From positions 124,001-188,000 of the forward strand of contig BAAHQB010000039.1 in the NCBI GenBank assembly GCA_054601695.1: a DNA stretch of 64,000 nucleotides, in the 5' to 3' direction. Position numbers and translations under genes: made by a program. This document shows positions 14,882 to 56,312 of the stretch, piece after piece (position 1 is the stretch's first letter; each line of letters starts with the position of its first letter). A model generated the notes under the pieces. The model saw nothing but the letters and a program-made list of their open reading frames with translations, made no database searches and was not told the origin of the DNA. The stretch comes from Amorphochlora amoebiformis (lineage: Eukaryota; Cercozoa; Chlorarachniophyceae).

Positions 14882-15019
14882 GCGGATCGTGTCAAGGCAC
14901 AGGCAGTTTCTAGAGTCTGTTACTACCTGATAGTACCGGGTTTGGTTCCTTTACTCAGTCAATATCCGGTATTGACGGTAACGCGTGTCTGTCTGCCGCC
15001 CGATATCGACTTTCTCGTG
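14882..15019. promoter_or_regulatory. Divergent intergenic gap NCKX / myosin (putative bidirectional promoter)
   Basis: Only 138 bp separate the NCKX ATG (minus) from the proposed myosin ATG (plus). The gap has balanced base composition, unlike the TA-rich introns. I see no clear TATA box or named motif. The shared promoter role is inferred from gene arrangement only, and the myosin start codon is itself uncertain. Confidence 0.45.
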
Positions 15020-30756
<15,737 letters not shown>

Positions 30757-30972
30757 AAAGAGGCGTATCATGCCCTTATTGCCCAGTAATAGTTTCATTT
30801 ACATATATATATATATGTTTGTATTTATATACATAATATAATTGTATATATTTATATATATATATATATATATAATATATATATATATATATGTATGTAA
30901 TATATAAATATATATATACATTTGTATTTATATACATAATATAATTACATACATTAGACATAAATATTTCCA

Positions 30973-31016
<44 letters not shown>

Positions 31017-31665
31017 CATATATATTTAGGTATGTGTATCTCATTTGTTTACACATATACATATATTTATTACATACATATATTTATATGTTACGTACAT
31101 ATACATATACATAAATATATATATATATATAGCAGCGAGCGTCCGAGATCGAGGCTCTAGAGGCTACATAGACTGTGTACAACTTCAAAACGATAGCCAA
31201 CGCAAATAGAAAAAACAACTCGGAGACTGACTAGTAAGAGTTAGGAGCACCAAGTTGCACAAAACTTAGAAAAACAAGTTATGATCATGATATCAATCGG
31301 TGAATACAGGAATATAATCGCGCACCTACACGCATCAATCGACATAGCCTACCTCTAAATTTCCCAGAGTCTAGAGAGTAGTAGTACTATCTAGATTATT
31401 CTCTAGATTACTCTAGTACTGTGACAGATCCTCTAGATTCTACTAGTTCTAGACCGTCACGCATATATCTAGATACACTAGATGTATAGTATACGGTATA
31501 TATATATATATATATATCTAGATATGTGTATATCTAGTATCTCTGTGTGTATCTAGTGTATACATCCTAGTATGTGAGAGAGCAGAAGGGCGGGGGGGGG
31601 GGGGGGTGTATGCTAGGTATGAGGGTGCATATTGGACAGGTTAGGGGGCTGAGTGGAGATGGATG

Positions 31666-31740
<75 letters not shown>

Positions 31741-32003
31741 CTAGAACTACGTAGCTACGTCCCGACATGTGTATGTGTGTGTGGATGGATCTACTAGTCT
31801 AGCTAGCTGGCTAGTACTGTAGTATGTACTGGCCGGTAGTAAAGTATCATCGTTCTGATAACACTGGTCTAGACTGAGTCTAGTAACTAGCTAGACTAGA
31901 GTGAGTCTAGATTATCTAGATTATACCAGTTCTACGAGTGAATCTAGAACTTGTCATGTATTAATTTTAAATTTAAAATGTACGGTGGCAGCCGCCGCTG
32001 AGA
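30757..32003. other. Convergent intergenic region myosin / FN3 gene
   Basis: No gene seen. TA tracts, then a CTAG-rich block (about 31370-31960, many TCTAGA and ATCTAG), a run of about 14 G near 31592-31608, and a long TA tract at 31670-31738. Confidence 0.75.
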
Positions 32004-45560
<13,557 letters not shown>

Positions 45561-45667
45561 CTTGAGGTGCGTGATGGTTGTGTGATTCGTGTGGTAGTAA
45601 GGGGAGAGGGTTGTGGGGGCAGGGAAAGGGCCAGCTATTCTGACTTCAAATCTGTTTTCGTTTGTAT

Positions 45668-45711
<44 letters not shown>

Positions 45712-45730
45712 AAAACATATATATACATAT

Positions 45731-45783
<53 letters not shown>

Positions 45784-45905
45784 GCATATATGACATGCAA
45801 ACACACACACACAGATAAATATTATATACATATATATAATATATATATATATATATACACATATATATATATATATATTTCTATGTATTCATTACATATA
45901 TATAT

Positions 45906-45997
<92 letters not shown>

Positions 45998-46239
45998 GTA
46001 TATATATATTCAAACAATCAGCTCCCTCCCTGCCCTCCCTTTCATCTCTGTAGGAAGAGAAAATTGCTTGCGTGACGCAGGCTAGCAACGTTGAAAGTCA
46101 GACCTCTCTGCATCAGAAGCGACACCGGGTGTCCCCCAAGTGAGGGAGAGCGATGTGTAGCTAGCGTTGAAGAGGCGAGGAGCTGAGCATGCCAAGGCAT
46201 CAGAGTTTTGGAGTATTCCTCAACAAGCAAATTTAGAGG
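45561..46239. other. Upstream flank of FN3 gene
   Basis: TA/CA repeats (45670-46012), then 200 bp of mixed sequence with short open frames on both strands. A missing 5' exon of the FN3 gene could be here, but none could be confirmed. Confidence 0.5.
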
Positions 46240-47070
46240 AAGGCGGGCATTGGGGATCGAATAAGGTCACGTGAATACCATCGGGGACTCCTTCAAAGGG
46301 GTCAAGTATCTTGGCTGTCGCAGATGAGGCCGACGAAACTGAGATGGGAAAGGTAAGTAAGGATCTGTATTTTAGTCAGCAGATCTCAGGTATCAATCTC
46401 ACCTACAGAACCTCCCAGAACTCTGGGACCCCTCGCTCCCGCCAGGCATGCGGCAAATACCACGGCTGAAACAATAACCCCCCCCCGCCAAAAATTACAT
46501 AAGAGAAAAACAGGAGAAACACAACGAGAAAAGGCGCTCAGGCGACATATACAGTTCATCCGGCCTCAATATTCCTCGGAAACCATGTTTGATCTGAACA
46601 TCGCTGTACAATTAATGTATACACGCCCATGTCCGTTTACACCATGGGAAAGGCATCCCGGTTAGACACGCATTTTCAGGAAATATCGATCAGGTGAGAA
46701 GCCTTGAGCCCCCCTGAGACCCAACCCCGAGCAAAGGCCTAAGGATATTGTTATATCACCTGCACCAGCGATTCCTCGCAATAAAGTAGCCCTTTTTCTG
46801 ATCCGAGGCTCCTGACCAGATGGACATGAAGAGGTCGGACTCTCCGAAGCCGTTCCGTACCGACGGCGAAGCATTGGGCGCCAGTTTTCTCCGGTAGCAT
46901 CGGATGGAGGCCCAAGATCATGGTACGACATGTCTTGATGGTCGATCCTTTGGCCTCGGAGAACGGGAGAGGGCAGCCTCCCAAGAGACCACAGGGGTGG
47001 GGTGCACAAACGACGCGGTGGACCGACCTTTTAAGGATGGGTTCCGAGCGGAATGTCACGTGGTGTAAAT
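46240..47070 (+). pseudogene. Possible degenerate non-LTR retroelement 3' coding remnant
   Basis: Plus-strand fragments resemble the 3' part of LINE reverse-transcriptase ORFs: VNTIGDSFKGVKYLGC (about 46250-46305; compare VDSFKYLG in RTs), then at about 46890-47060 IMVRHVLMVDP, RGQPPKRPQGWG and TTRWTDLL. The latter resembles the usual WLGHVxRMD...RGRPxxRWxD end of such ORFs. Frames are broken by stops between blocks. It lies between the divergently transcribed FN3 and PPR-like genes. Recognition is by motif memory only. It could instead be unrecognised exons, since splice-like GTAAGT and GTGAGA occur at 46353 and 46694. Confidence 0.35.
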
Positions 47071-47163
47071 AGATATTTATTGTAGATATGGAGGATATAT
47101 GCCTGGATACTATATTCATATCTAGTTATCGATATATTTCAGATTAAATATATATATATTATA

Positions 47164-48052
47164 ATGTTGATATCCTCATATGAATCTAGGGAAGAACAAA
47201 ATCTCGGCAGTGGCTCCCAGAAGTTGCCCGCAGCAAGCCTTACTACCATCCCCGGGATGCCCTTGGGGCTTGCCTTGCTTCTGCTGCAGGTCGGAATCGA
47301 CTGTGAGGGGAAATCAATGGGCAGGCCTTTTGACGCGGATGAGTACATCGGTTTCAAGATGATGGACGACGATGGCAACACCATCTCCAACTCCATGAGT
47401 GACATCGAGGTCCATTGGAATCCATGGTATAGGGCGTTCCGGACCATGAGGGAGATGACAGGTATTTTTTGGCGCATGCAAGCTCTGTGTAATTGGCGTC
47501 TCGATCGAACTAGATGTCCATTTACATTCCTAGAATAGTATCTGATTCTTTCGTGGATGGGCAGACGATGTTTACAAAGAAGACCAAATCGAAGACGTCG
47601 AGTACTTCCGCGATCGCCTTCTTGATAAATATACAGCGAACGTACATCCACGGAAAGTTCACAACACATTTATCAAGGTGCTGCGCATGCATCAATTAAG
47701 ATGCTACATACACGCAGATGCTACCTAACATTGCGTACATCCATACACAGGCATGCGCCAAGGCTCATCTTCCAGACCGCGCGGCGAGCGCATTGAAATA
47801 CATGACATTCTGCCCCTCTGTGTCCGCGCGAGTGAGTGGCAAAACTCCAACGAATATGGCTCAGGCTGATTAGATTGCTCTTGCGTAGGCCTTGCCGAAC
47901 GCTCGGTCGTATAGGCGCGTTGTGGAGGCTTGTGTTGGATCGGGAGATATTGAGCGAGCCGAACGCTGGCTTCGGAGAGCATTTGAGGTATTTGAGATAA
48001 GTGTAGTAACAAGAAGAATTATATATAAATATATATATTTTAAAATATTTAA

Positions 48053-48141
<89 letters not shown>

Positions 48142-48142
48142 A

Positions 48143-48232
<90 letters not shown>

Positions 48233-48354
48233 TAATATATATATATATGTATATAAATATAATAATATATATATATGTATATATAAATATAATAATATAT
48301 ACGTATATATATATATGTATGTATTTATATTATATATATATATATATATATGAC

Positions 48355-48392
<38 letters not shown>

Positions 48393-48440
48393 GTGTGTGT
48401 GTGAATGTATATTTCTATACATATCATATCTATCATATAT

Positions 48441-48490
<50 letters not shown>

Positions 48491-48528
48491 TATATATATT
48501 TCCACACATATCATAGGCATTGTAAATA

Positions 48529-48572
<44 letters not shown>

Positions 48573-48784
48573 AACAACGACTGCGGAAGGGACGTGGATG
48601 GGCAAAAGATATCGCTGAGGCTGTCGAAGCGGTTACATGTACATGTATATGCGTATGTATATATGTATATGTGTATATGTATGCATATGTGCATGCACAT
48701 GTACAAGATATATATATATATATATATGTATATGTATATATCTTTTAATATATAATATATTATATACATATACATGAATTATAT

Positions 48785-48842
<58 letters not shown>

Positions 48843-48947
48843 AAAGAGTATCGCTGAGGCTGTCGAAGGGATACGCTTATGTATATGACATACATACATG
48901 TATCTATATTTTTCCATATACACACACGTACATACACATTAATAATT

Positions 48948-48979
<32 letters not shown>

Positions 48980-48992
48980 TATATATTATATG

Positions 48993-49025
<33 letters not shown>

Positions 49026-50067
49026 ATAAGCATGTATATATATATATTATATATATATATATATATGTACATATATATATGTATATATATATATATATAT
49101 ATGTACACACATATGTATATATATATATATACACGTATATACATATACATATAGATATATTTATATATTATTCATATAATATATATATATATATATATAT
49201 GTGAGTGTATGTGTATATGTATATATATATATATATATACATAAATATATATTAGAGTGATTATGGATTCGCATCATAGGCTAGAGTGGTTATGGGAGTG
49301 GTTATGGATTAGTATCCTACGGTAAGAGTGATTATGATTAGTATCATAGGCTAGAGTGATTATGGATTAGCATCATACGTTAAGAGTGGTATTACGGATT
49401 TGTATATAGGTTAAGAGTGTTTTTCAATTTTTATTTTAGGTTATGAACATCAGCACGACCAACATAACGCGCCAGGAGTATTGGATATCTACCCTGCTTA
49501 AAAGCGAGGTTTTGGAACATTTATATATATATATTGTTATTTATACTCATATATATATATATATATTATATTTATATATATATATATATTTTTATAAATA
49601 TATGCATCTATGTATGTGCATACCTATATGTATATATGTGTATATATATATATATATACATGTTTTTACATATACTTTATGTGTATATATGTATTTGTGT
49701 ATGTATATGTATGTGTATATATATATATATATATATGTATATATGACACATCGCTACTGCATTAAGATAACTACAAGGCTGCAACATGTATGTATGTTTG
49801 TTTACACGCATGTAAATATACATATATATATATATATACATGTAGATATAAAACACATATATGGCGTATCTATTTTTAGGTAAGTCCTCTCCTCCGTAGC
49901 GCTCGTCGGCTCATTCGTGCTGCTGAAGGTGAAGACCATCAGAGCTATTTAGGCATAAATACATTAATATATTTGTACATATATAATTGTGCATACATTT
50001 GTACATATATAATTGTGCATATCTGTATATATAGGTGTAGAAAAATGGGTGTGTACATATGAATATG

Positions 50068-50109
<42 letters not shown>

Positions 50110-50112
50110 CAA

Positions 50113-50146
<34 letters not shown>

Positions 50147-50634
50147 GCATATATATATATATATACATATAGATACACACATATATACACCTACAAAATA
50201 ACGTACACAAACACACACACAAACATCAAAACACCCCCTACAAACCTCAATACATCCTCCTCTAACCAACCAGCCCAAGCGGACAAAAAGTCAAATCGAG
50301 CTCTCAGCTGGCTTCAAAAGCTCTCAGATTCCACAAAATGGGATCACAACGTCCTGTTGAAGGATGAGACGGAGCCCGAGAAGGTTCTTGGAGACCTGAG
50401 CGAAGCTCTGAACCCGAAGAATTTTGATATGCGATGGCCTACGGCTGACGAGGAAGTGTTCCGGAGGGATTTTCCGGATGTAAGGGGGGGGGGGGAGGGG
50501 GGGAATTGGGTTTGTTTGGGTGGTGTATGTATTTATGTATGTGTGTGTTTTTTTTTTTTTAAGTTTTGTTTGGATGATTACGATGGGCGTATTATGTATG
50601 TCTGGATAAAATACATATACAAATGTGTATATCC

Positions 50635-50680
<46 letters not shown>

Positions 50681-51159
50681 ATATCCTATTGTGTAATGTG
50701 TATATTATATATAATATATATATATATATATATACATATAATATATTATATATATATATATATATATTATATATTACGCAAATAGATCGGCCCAGATTTT
50801 AAGGCTTGGCTAGAAGCTGATCTCGACGTGTTTCGAAACAAAACCACACGGAAAAAACTTTCGTCTCGAAAACCAAAAGCAGAGGTAACAAGAAGCCAGG
50901 GAGAAAGAGACAGCGAGAAAGGGAGAGAGAGTGAGAGAAAGGGAGGGAGGAGAGGGGAAAAGAGAGTAGAGGGATACCCTCTCTCTCTCTCTCTCCCTCT
51001 TTCTGCCTCTCTCCTCTCTCTCTTCCTCTTTCTGCCTCTCTCCTCTCTCTCTCCTCTCTCTCTCCTCTCTCTTTCTCTCTCTCTCTCTCTCCTATCCCTT
51101 TTTCCGTCCATCCTCTCTCTCTCTCTCTCTCTTCTCTTCTCTGACCTCTCTTCTATCTA

Positions 51160-51192
<33 letters not shown>

Positions 51193-51955
51193 GAACAGGG
51201 AGTGAGAAAGAGTGAGACGGAGGAAGATATAGAAGAGAGAGAGAGAGAGGGATGAATACACACACAGAGAGAGAAAGAGAGAGAGAAGAGAGATAGAGAG
51301 GGGGAGGGAGAGGGAGATAGGGAGATAGAGAGGAATATGGTTAACGGTGAGAGGTATAGAAGAGAAACAGATAGAGAGAGAGAAGAAAGAGAGAGATATA
51401 TAGATAGATGAGAGGCAGAGAAGAGAAGAAAGGAGAGAGAGAGGATGGACAGAAAAAGGGATAGGAGAGAGAGAGAGAGAAGGAGAGAGGAGAGAGAGAG
51501 GAGAGAGAGAGGAGAGAGGCAGAAAGAAAGAGAGAGAGAGAGAGAGAGAGAGGGTAGACAGAAAGAGAGAGAGAGAGGGTAGACAGAAAAAGAGAGAGGA
51601 GAGAGGGAGAAAGAGAGAGGGGAGAACAAAGGAAGGAAGGAGTGAAGGAGAGAGGCCGAGTCAGAATCCAATTCAGATACTGGACTCACCCCAGCAATTC
51701 CCTAGCTCCCTCGCTCTCTTTCCCTCTCTCTCTCTGTCTCTTCCTCTCGTTTCCCCTCTCTCTCTCTCTCTCTCTTACAATCTCTTGTTGCATCTCAGAA
51801 TCTCGCTCAATCTCGTGCGGATAGACGGAAGGAGAAGAAAGAGAGGAAGATTGCGGCGGCCAAGGCACGTGTCCATAGGCTCAAGAAACCTGGGTATCAG
51901 AAGAAGGAGCCCAAGAAGGTATATATATAAGTATATATATATTCATATATATATA

Positions 51956-52007
<52 letters not shown>

Positions 52008-52223
52008 ATGTGTAGATATACATATTGCAAAGTTACATATATTTGTGTATGCAGATGTATAAATACAATTTGTATATTATATATACGTTGTGTACGAATA
52101 TCCGTGCATGTATGTATGTTTTCTATGTGTGAATATACAATTTATGCATATATAGACATACACACACATATTATACATATGTGTATATATATATATTTAT
52201 ATATGTATATACACATTTATATG

Positions 52224-52265
<42 letters not shown>

Positions 52266-52443
52266 GTATATGCCCAAGCATACACATAGATACATATATA
52301 CACATAATATATATATACATATATATATATACAAAAATATATATATATATATTATATATATATCTATATGTGTGTGTGTATATGCAAACGTATATATGTA
52401 TATATGTATATATGAACTTAATATAAGTGTTTTTCCATGTGCT

Positions 52444-52493
<50 letters not shown>

Positions 52494-52889
52494 CTAAATA
52501 TACATATGCACTAGCACACATACATATACCTTTTTTCACATACACACATATATATTTATATATACATATACATATCTAAAAATTAGATATATACATTTAT
52601 ACCATATATATGTATACATATATACGTAAGCATGGCAGGCCCTCCCTATCCCTTACCCCAATCTATCCCTAACCCTAACCCTAACCACAACAGCACTATA
52701 GCCCCACCCTATGGAGGAGTCAATGGTCCTAGGACTAAGACATGCTGAATAATCTGATCCTAACCACAACCAATTTTAATGTTGAATCCACTGTTTCAGG
52801 TCGACCCTAAGGAGGAAGAGGAGAGATTTAAGCGAGAGGAATTAGCGAATATGGTGTCCGCGAATAGAGGAATCCTAAACCCCCCTTAG
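47164..52889 (+). CDS. PPR-like helical-repeat protein with basic C-terminus, about 425 aa
   Basis: Exons: 47164-47461, 47565-47677, 47751-47831, 47889-47987, 48572-48631, 49440-49508, 49880-49928, 50280-50479, 50786-50884, 51799-51918, 52800-52889 (TAG); 1278 nt, all phases kept. Residues 127-197 hold two pentatricopeptide-like helical hairpins: [20 protein letters not shown]...M and [20 protein letters not shown], which keep the Ala/Cys and Gly-Asp spacing of PPR motifs. Residues 324-410 are strongly basic ([25 protein letters not shown]). PPR proteins usually bind RNA in mitochondria or plastids, so an RNA-related role is inferred, not shown. The start is uncertain: ATG 47164 opens a continuous first exon, but ATG 47248 ([11 protein letters not shown], hydrophobic) or an upstream spliced start is possible. 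Confidence 0.75.
48843..48880 (+). repeat. Partial copy of PPR-like gene exon 5
   Basis: ATCGCTGAGGCTGTCGAAGG repeats the 3' half of exon 48572-48631, preceded and followed by TA tracts. Confidence 0.85.
49255..49430 (+). repeat. Imperfect tandem repeat (GAGTGATTATGGATTAGCAT)
   Basis: Five degenerate units of about 35 bp (AGAGTGATTATGGATTAGTA TCATAGGCT) directly upstream of the acceptor of exon 49440-49508. Not coding. Confidence 0.8.
50890..51780. repeat. (CT)n/(GA)n low-complexity intron
   Basis: A pyrimidine-rich block (50980-51195), a purine-rich block (51200-51660) and another pyrimidine-rich block (51700-51790) in the PPR-like gene intron 50885-51798. The opposite-polarity blocks could pair into a long stem. 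Confidence 0.9.
52655..52770. repeat. Telomere-type repeats with GACATGCTGAATAATCTGAT in PPR-like gene intron
   Basis: CCCTAACCCTAACC, then TATGGAGGAGTCAATGGTCC and AAGACATGCTGAATAATCTG. The same order (CACTATAGCCCCAC...GGAGGAGTCAATGGTCCT) occurs at about 1610-1670 in the SelO intron, so a unit of about 90 bp is shared between the two loci. Confidence 0.88.
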
Positions 52890-53118
52890 CGGGAGAATTT
52901 CACTATGTTATATAGGTTAGTAGTTATGTCTTAGCGTACGTGCGGCCTGTGTTGTTGATGTTTTCTTTCATGGGTGTCAGTCGGTCTTCAAGCTTTAGAT
53001 TAAGTTTCGAATTAATTTTTTTGGATCTTCAAGCTTTAGATTAAGTTTCGAATTAATTTTTTTGGAGAGATGTTTATGTGTGTATTTGACTTTGGTGTGT
53101 ATCTAGTGTGTAGTAGTG

Positions 53119-53155
<37 letters not shown>

Positions 53156-54189
53156 ATATATATAATTATATATGTGAGTCAAGATGTGTACTTATGATAT
53201 ACACACACACAATACCAAGATTGTATATCTACTATATATGCAACTAAATATCTATTGTGCATCTATGACAAGTAAACTTTGTGACATTATATAAATAATG
53301 ATACACAACACATAAACACACATTTACACACATCTAGACATGTACATACACACATATACACATATTAATATAAAAGTAATTATATATATGTGTATATATA
53401 TGTATGTATTGTACATATGTGTATAGGTATGTGCACATTATAATACTGATATCACGGAATTTTATCTTTACATCACAATTGATAATTATCTAGATTATCT
53501 AGATTATACATATGCACATGTATAACATATCATATGCATAACATATATGTACATATGTATATATGTATACATGTATATACACACATATATATATGTATAT
53601 ATACATATATGTATATATGTTAGATATAATATCATAGTACACATATTTTACAAAAACGCGTGTGATATATCTCGTATTTCCCTAAACCAACAATATAATC
53701 GAACATGCGTCTCATACCCCCCTTAACCATCTAATGCACATTCTAAGATTTATCACAAATGTTCTCAAACCAACTTGTCGCAAAATGCACAAACGCTCAA
53801 AAACACAACTACCCCACTCGCGACCGACTCAACCGGACGTATCAATCCCCTGCTTCTCAGCCCAAGGAGGATATCGCGCTCATCCAAGGAGCTCCTCTCG
53901 CCGCGGCACCGCACGGTAGATTTTCCGTTAGATCTAGATACCCCCGTACCACGGGCACGTTGATTTCGCGGGAAAGAGCACCGCGGGCTATTTCGGCCCA
54001 GAAGAGCACTCGCAGAACCCTCCCGGCGCAACCGACGGCATTATGATCGGAAAATAGCCGATAGCTTATTTTTTCGGTTCGATGAATAACAGCCACTGGC
54101 TAAAATTAATTTCCGTCGAATTCACCTAAAGTGCGAAAGGGCCCATCTCCGTTTTCAAAACCTCCGCGTAGTCGCCGGCGCCACAAACG
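52890..54189. other. Intergenic region PPR-like / MYB
   Basis: 3' flank with the 41 bp duplication, TA/CA tracts and a few ATCTAGA motifs (to about 53510). Then about 450 bp of higher GC (53740-54189) with short frames open on both strands but no recognisable protein. The latter probably holds the MYB promoter and 5' UTR. Confidence 0.6.
52984..53065 (+). repeat. 41 bp perfect tandem duplication in 3' flank
   Basis: TCTTCAAGCTTTAGATTAAG...TTTTTTTGGA occurs twice back to back about 95 bp after the PPR-like gene stop, probably in its 3' UTR. Confidence 0.9.
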
Positions 54190-55440
54190 ATGGACACTGC
54201 AGGTGCCGGAGCTATGTGATTTTCGGGCCTGGGAGGGTTTTTTCGCAACCGGGATATTCTTATAGTCTTGAGAGTCGGGCTAGCCTACTTACTTGGCTTG
54301 GGGGGCAAAAAATTAGAGACTGGGATCGCTTGGAGAAGGAACCGGAGGAAATAGTCTTTTCGGCACAAAGCTTCCGTGAGCCTGGTTCCGGGGGGGGGGG
54401 GTCAGTTTCGCGTTTGGGGGAGAGCAGGGAGGGTATGTGTTTTCCTCATAGAGCAGGGGCGGGGTGATGGTGTATGATCGAGTCAGGAAACACTTCATTG
54501 GCAGCACACTGTTTTTTTCTGACGTATCAAACGTGTGTTTAGGATCATCCCCGGAACATATGAGCCCAAACGGCTCGAGGACAGGAGCTCCTCGACACCC
54601 TCGTAAATATACAATCCGGAACCAGCGTCAGGCCTGGACGGCCGAAGAGCACAAACGCTTCCTGGTATTTTTCCTTCCTGTTAAAAGGATGCTTTTCGGA
54701 GTTCTCACTGCATGCCCCCCTCTTTTTTTCTTTTATTTTAGGAAGGAATCCGTCTATTCAAGAGGAATTGGAGTCGCGTTACTGCCCACGTAAGTTTCCC
54801 TTTATTCCACCAGTGTATTATATGATGTATTACTTAGGCAAGCTTGTTTGTGACCGAGATTCATTTCCGATTCGAATCTTGATATGTTTTTGAAACACTT
54901 GATATTTATTTTAGGTGGGCACAAGAACGGTTGTTCAGATCCGAAGGTACACTTGGGTAGTATACTTTTTAGTAGTAGTAGGTGATGGGGTCTTTGAGAG
55001 GGTAGTCCTCCTTAAACTAAAGGTATCTGGATATTTCTCAAAACGAATCTGAAACGTATCTCGATAAATGCGGTAGCATAGCTGGTTTTTTCTTGAGAGT
55101 GGTTGGGAGGATACTAATGTGGTCATAATGATGCTTCTTGATAGATTTTTGTACTCGCTGGAGTGATGATTTTTGTGTATTACGACAGCCACGCACAGAA
55201 GCATTTCATAAAGCTCAAGCGCCAAGGCCAAGAGAGTCTCATTCCCCCACGAAGGAACAAGGATCGACGTGAGGCTGAAAGCCAACGAACCCAGAGCAGC
55301 CGTTCCGCGTCGAAGCGCCGCTCTAGTCCCCTGGAAGTATGATCATTTTTCCAAATATTTAATTATTTGCACGAACACAAATTATCTTTATATATATATA
55401 TACATATATACACATACATATATAATATACATATATACAC

Positions 55441-55507
<67 letters not shown>

Positions 55508-55563
55508 CACACACATACACACATGTTCACATTCGATTACCCCCATAGCATATATTATATATG

Positions 55564-55597
<34 letters not shown>

Positions 55598-55858
55598 TAA
55601 TGCAACATATGCAATATATATATATATATATATATATATAGATATATATATAATATTTAATATATAAATTTGTATGTACACAAATATATATATATATATA
55701 TATATGTATGTATATGTACGTGTATATATATGTATCTATATTATTATATATGTTAGGCATATGTGTTAATGCATAAATATCCTAGATATGTATTTGAAGT
55801 ATATACTATGTGCTATACAAATATTCATATATATACTTTGGAAATATAGTTGCAATTA

Positions 55859-55912
<54 letters not shown>

Positions 55913-55983
55913 ATATTGTAATTGTATATGAAAACGTATGTACATAAATATCCACATATACACCCTCATATATATATACCTAT

Positions 55984-56022
<39 letters not shown>

Positions 56023-56312
56023 ATATCCAAAAATTAGAAATAGAAATATTGAGAAAGAGATTTCGTTTTAAGTAGAACAATCGTAATTCACAGGAAAAAC
56101 AATACGTGAATGGGCGTGAGTCGAAGAAGCGTCCTGTTAAGCGCATCCGTCAAACCCCTGTGAAACCCGTCCTGCCCGCCGATCGATACGACAAACTCTC
56201 GAGCCGCAAATCATCTCCTGCCAGCTCCCCCAGCATGAGCCCCACCTCCCTTGGCTACTCCCGCGATATGAGTGCTGGAATCCAAGCCCTACTCCTCCTC
56301 AGCCGAGGATGA
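54190..56312 (+). CDS. SHAQKYF-type single-repeat MYB/SANT protein, 193 aa
   Basis: Exons 54190-54202, 54543-54664, 54742-54789, 54915-54946, 55189-55336, 56094-56312 (TGA); 582 nt in frame. The MYB-like domain spans about residues 30-80: RQAWTAEEHKRFLEGIRLF, KRNWSRVTAHVGTRTVVQIR and SHAQKHFIKLKRQG. It has the W..EEH..FL..I..FG..W..V..HVGTRT..QIRSHAQKYF signature of this DNA-binding class, with H for Y in SHAQKHF. The rest is basic and Ser/Pro-rich (ESKKRPVKRIRQTPVKP), likely a nuclear-localisation and regulatory region. A role as a transcription factor is inferred from the domain. The first exon (MDTA, 13 nt) is chosen because its phase fits; an ATG at 54559 inside exon 2 is an alternative start. 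Confidence 0.9.

Noticed and set aside
47211-47286. Alternative PPR-like gene exon in another frame ([16 protein letters not shown]...).
   Set aside because: Looks protein-like and follows a good acceptor, but its donor leaves a phase that hits a stop in every possible continuation; the frame from ATG 47164 is used instead, with uncertainty noted.
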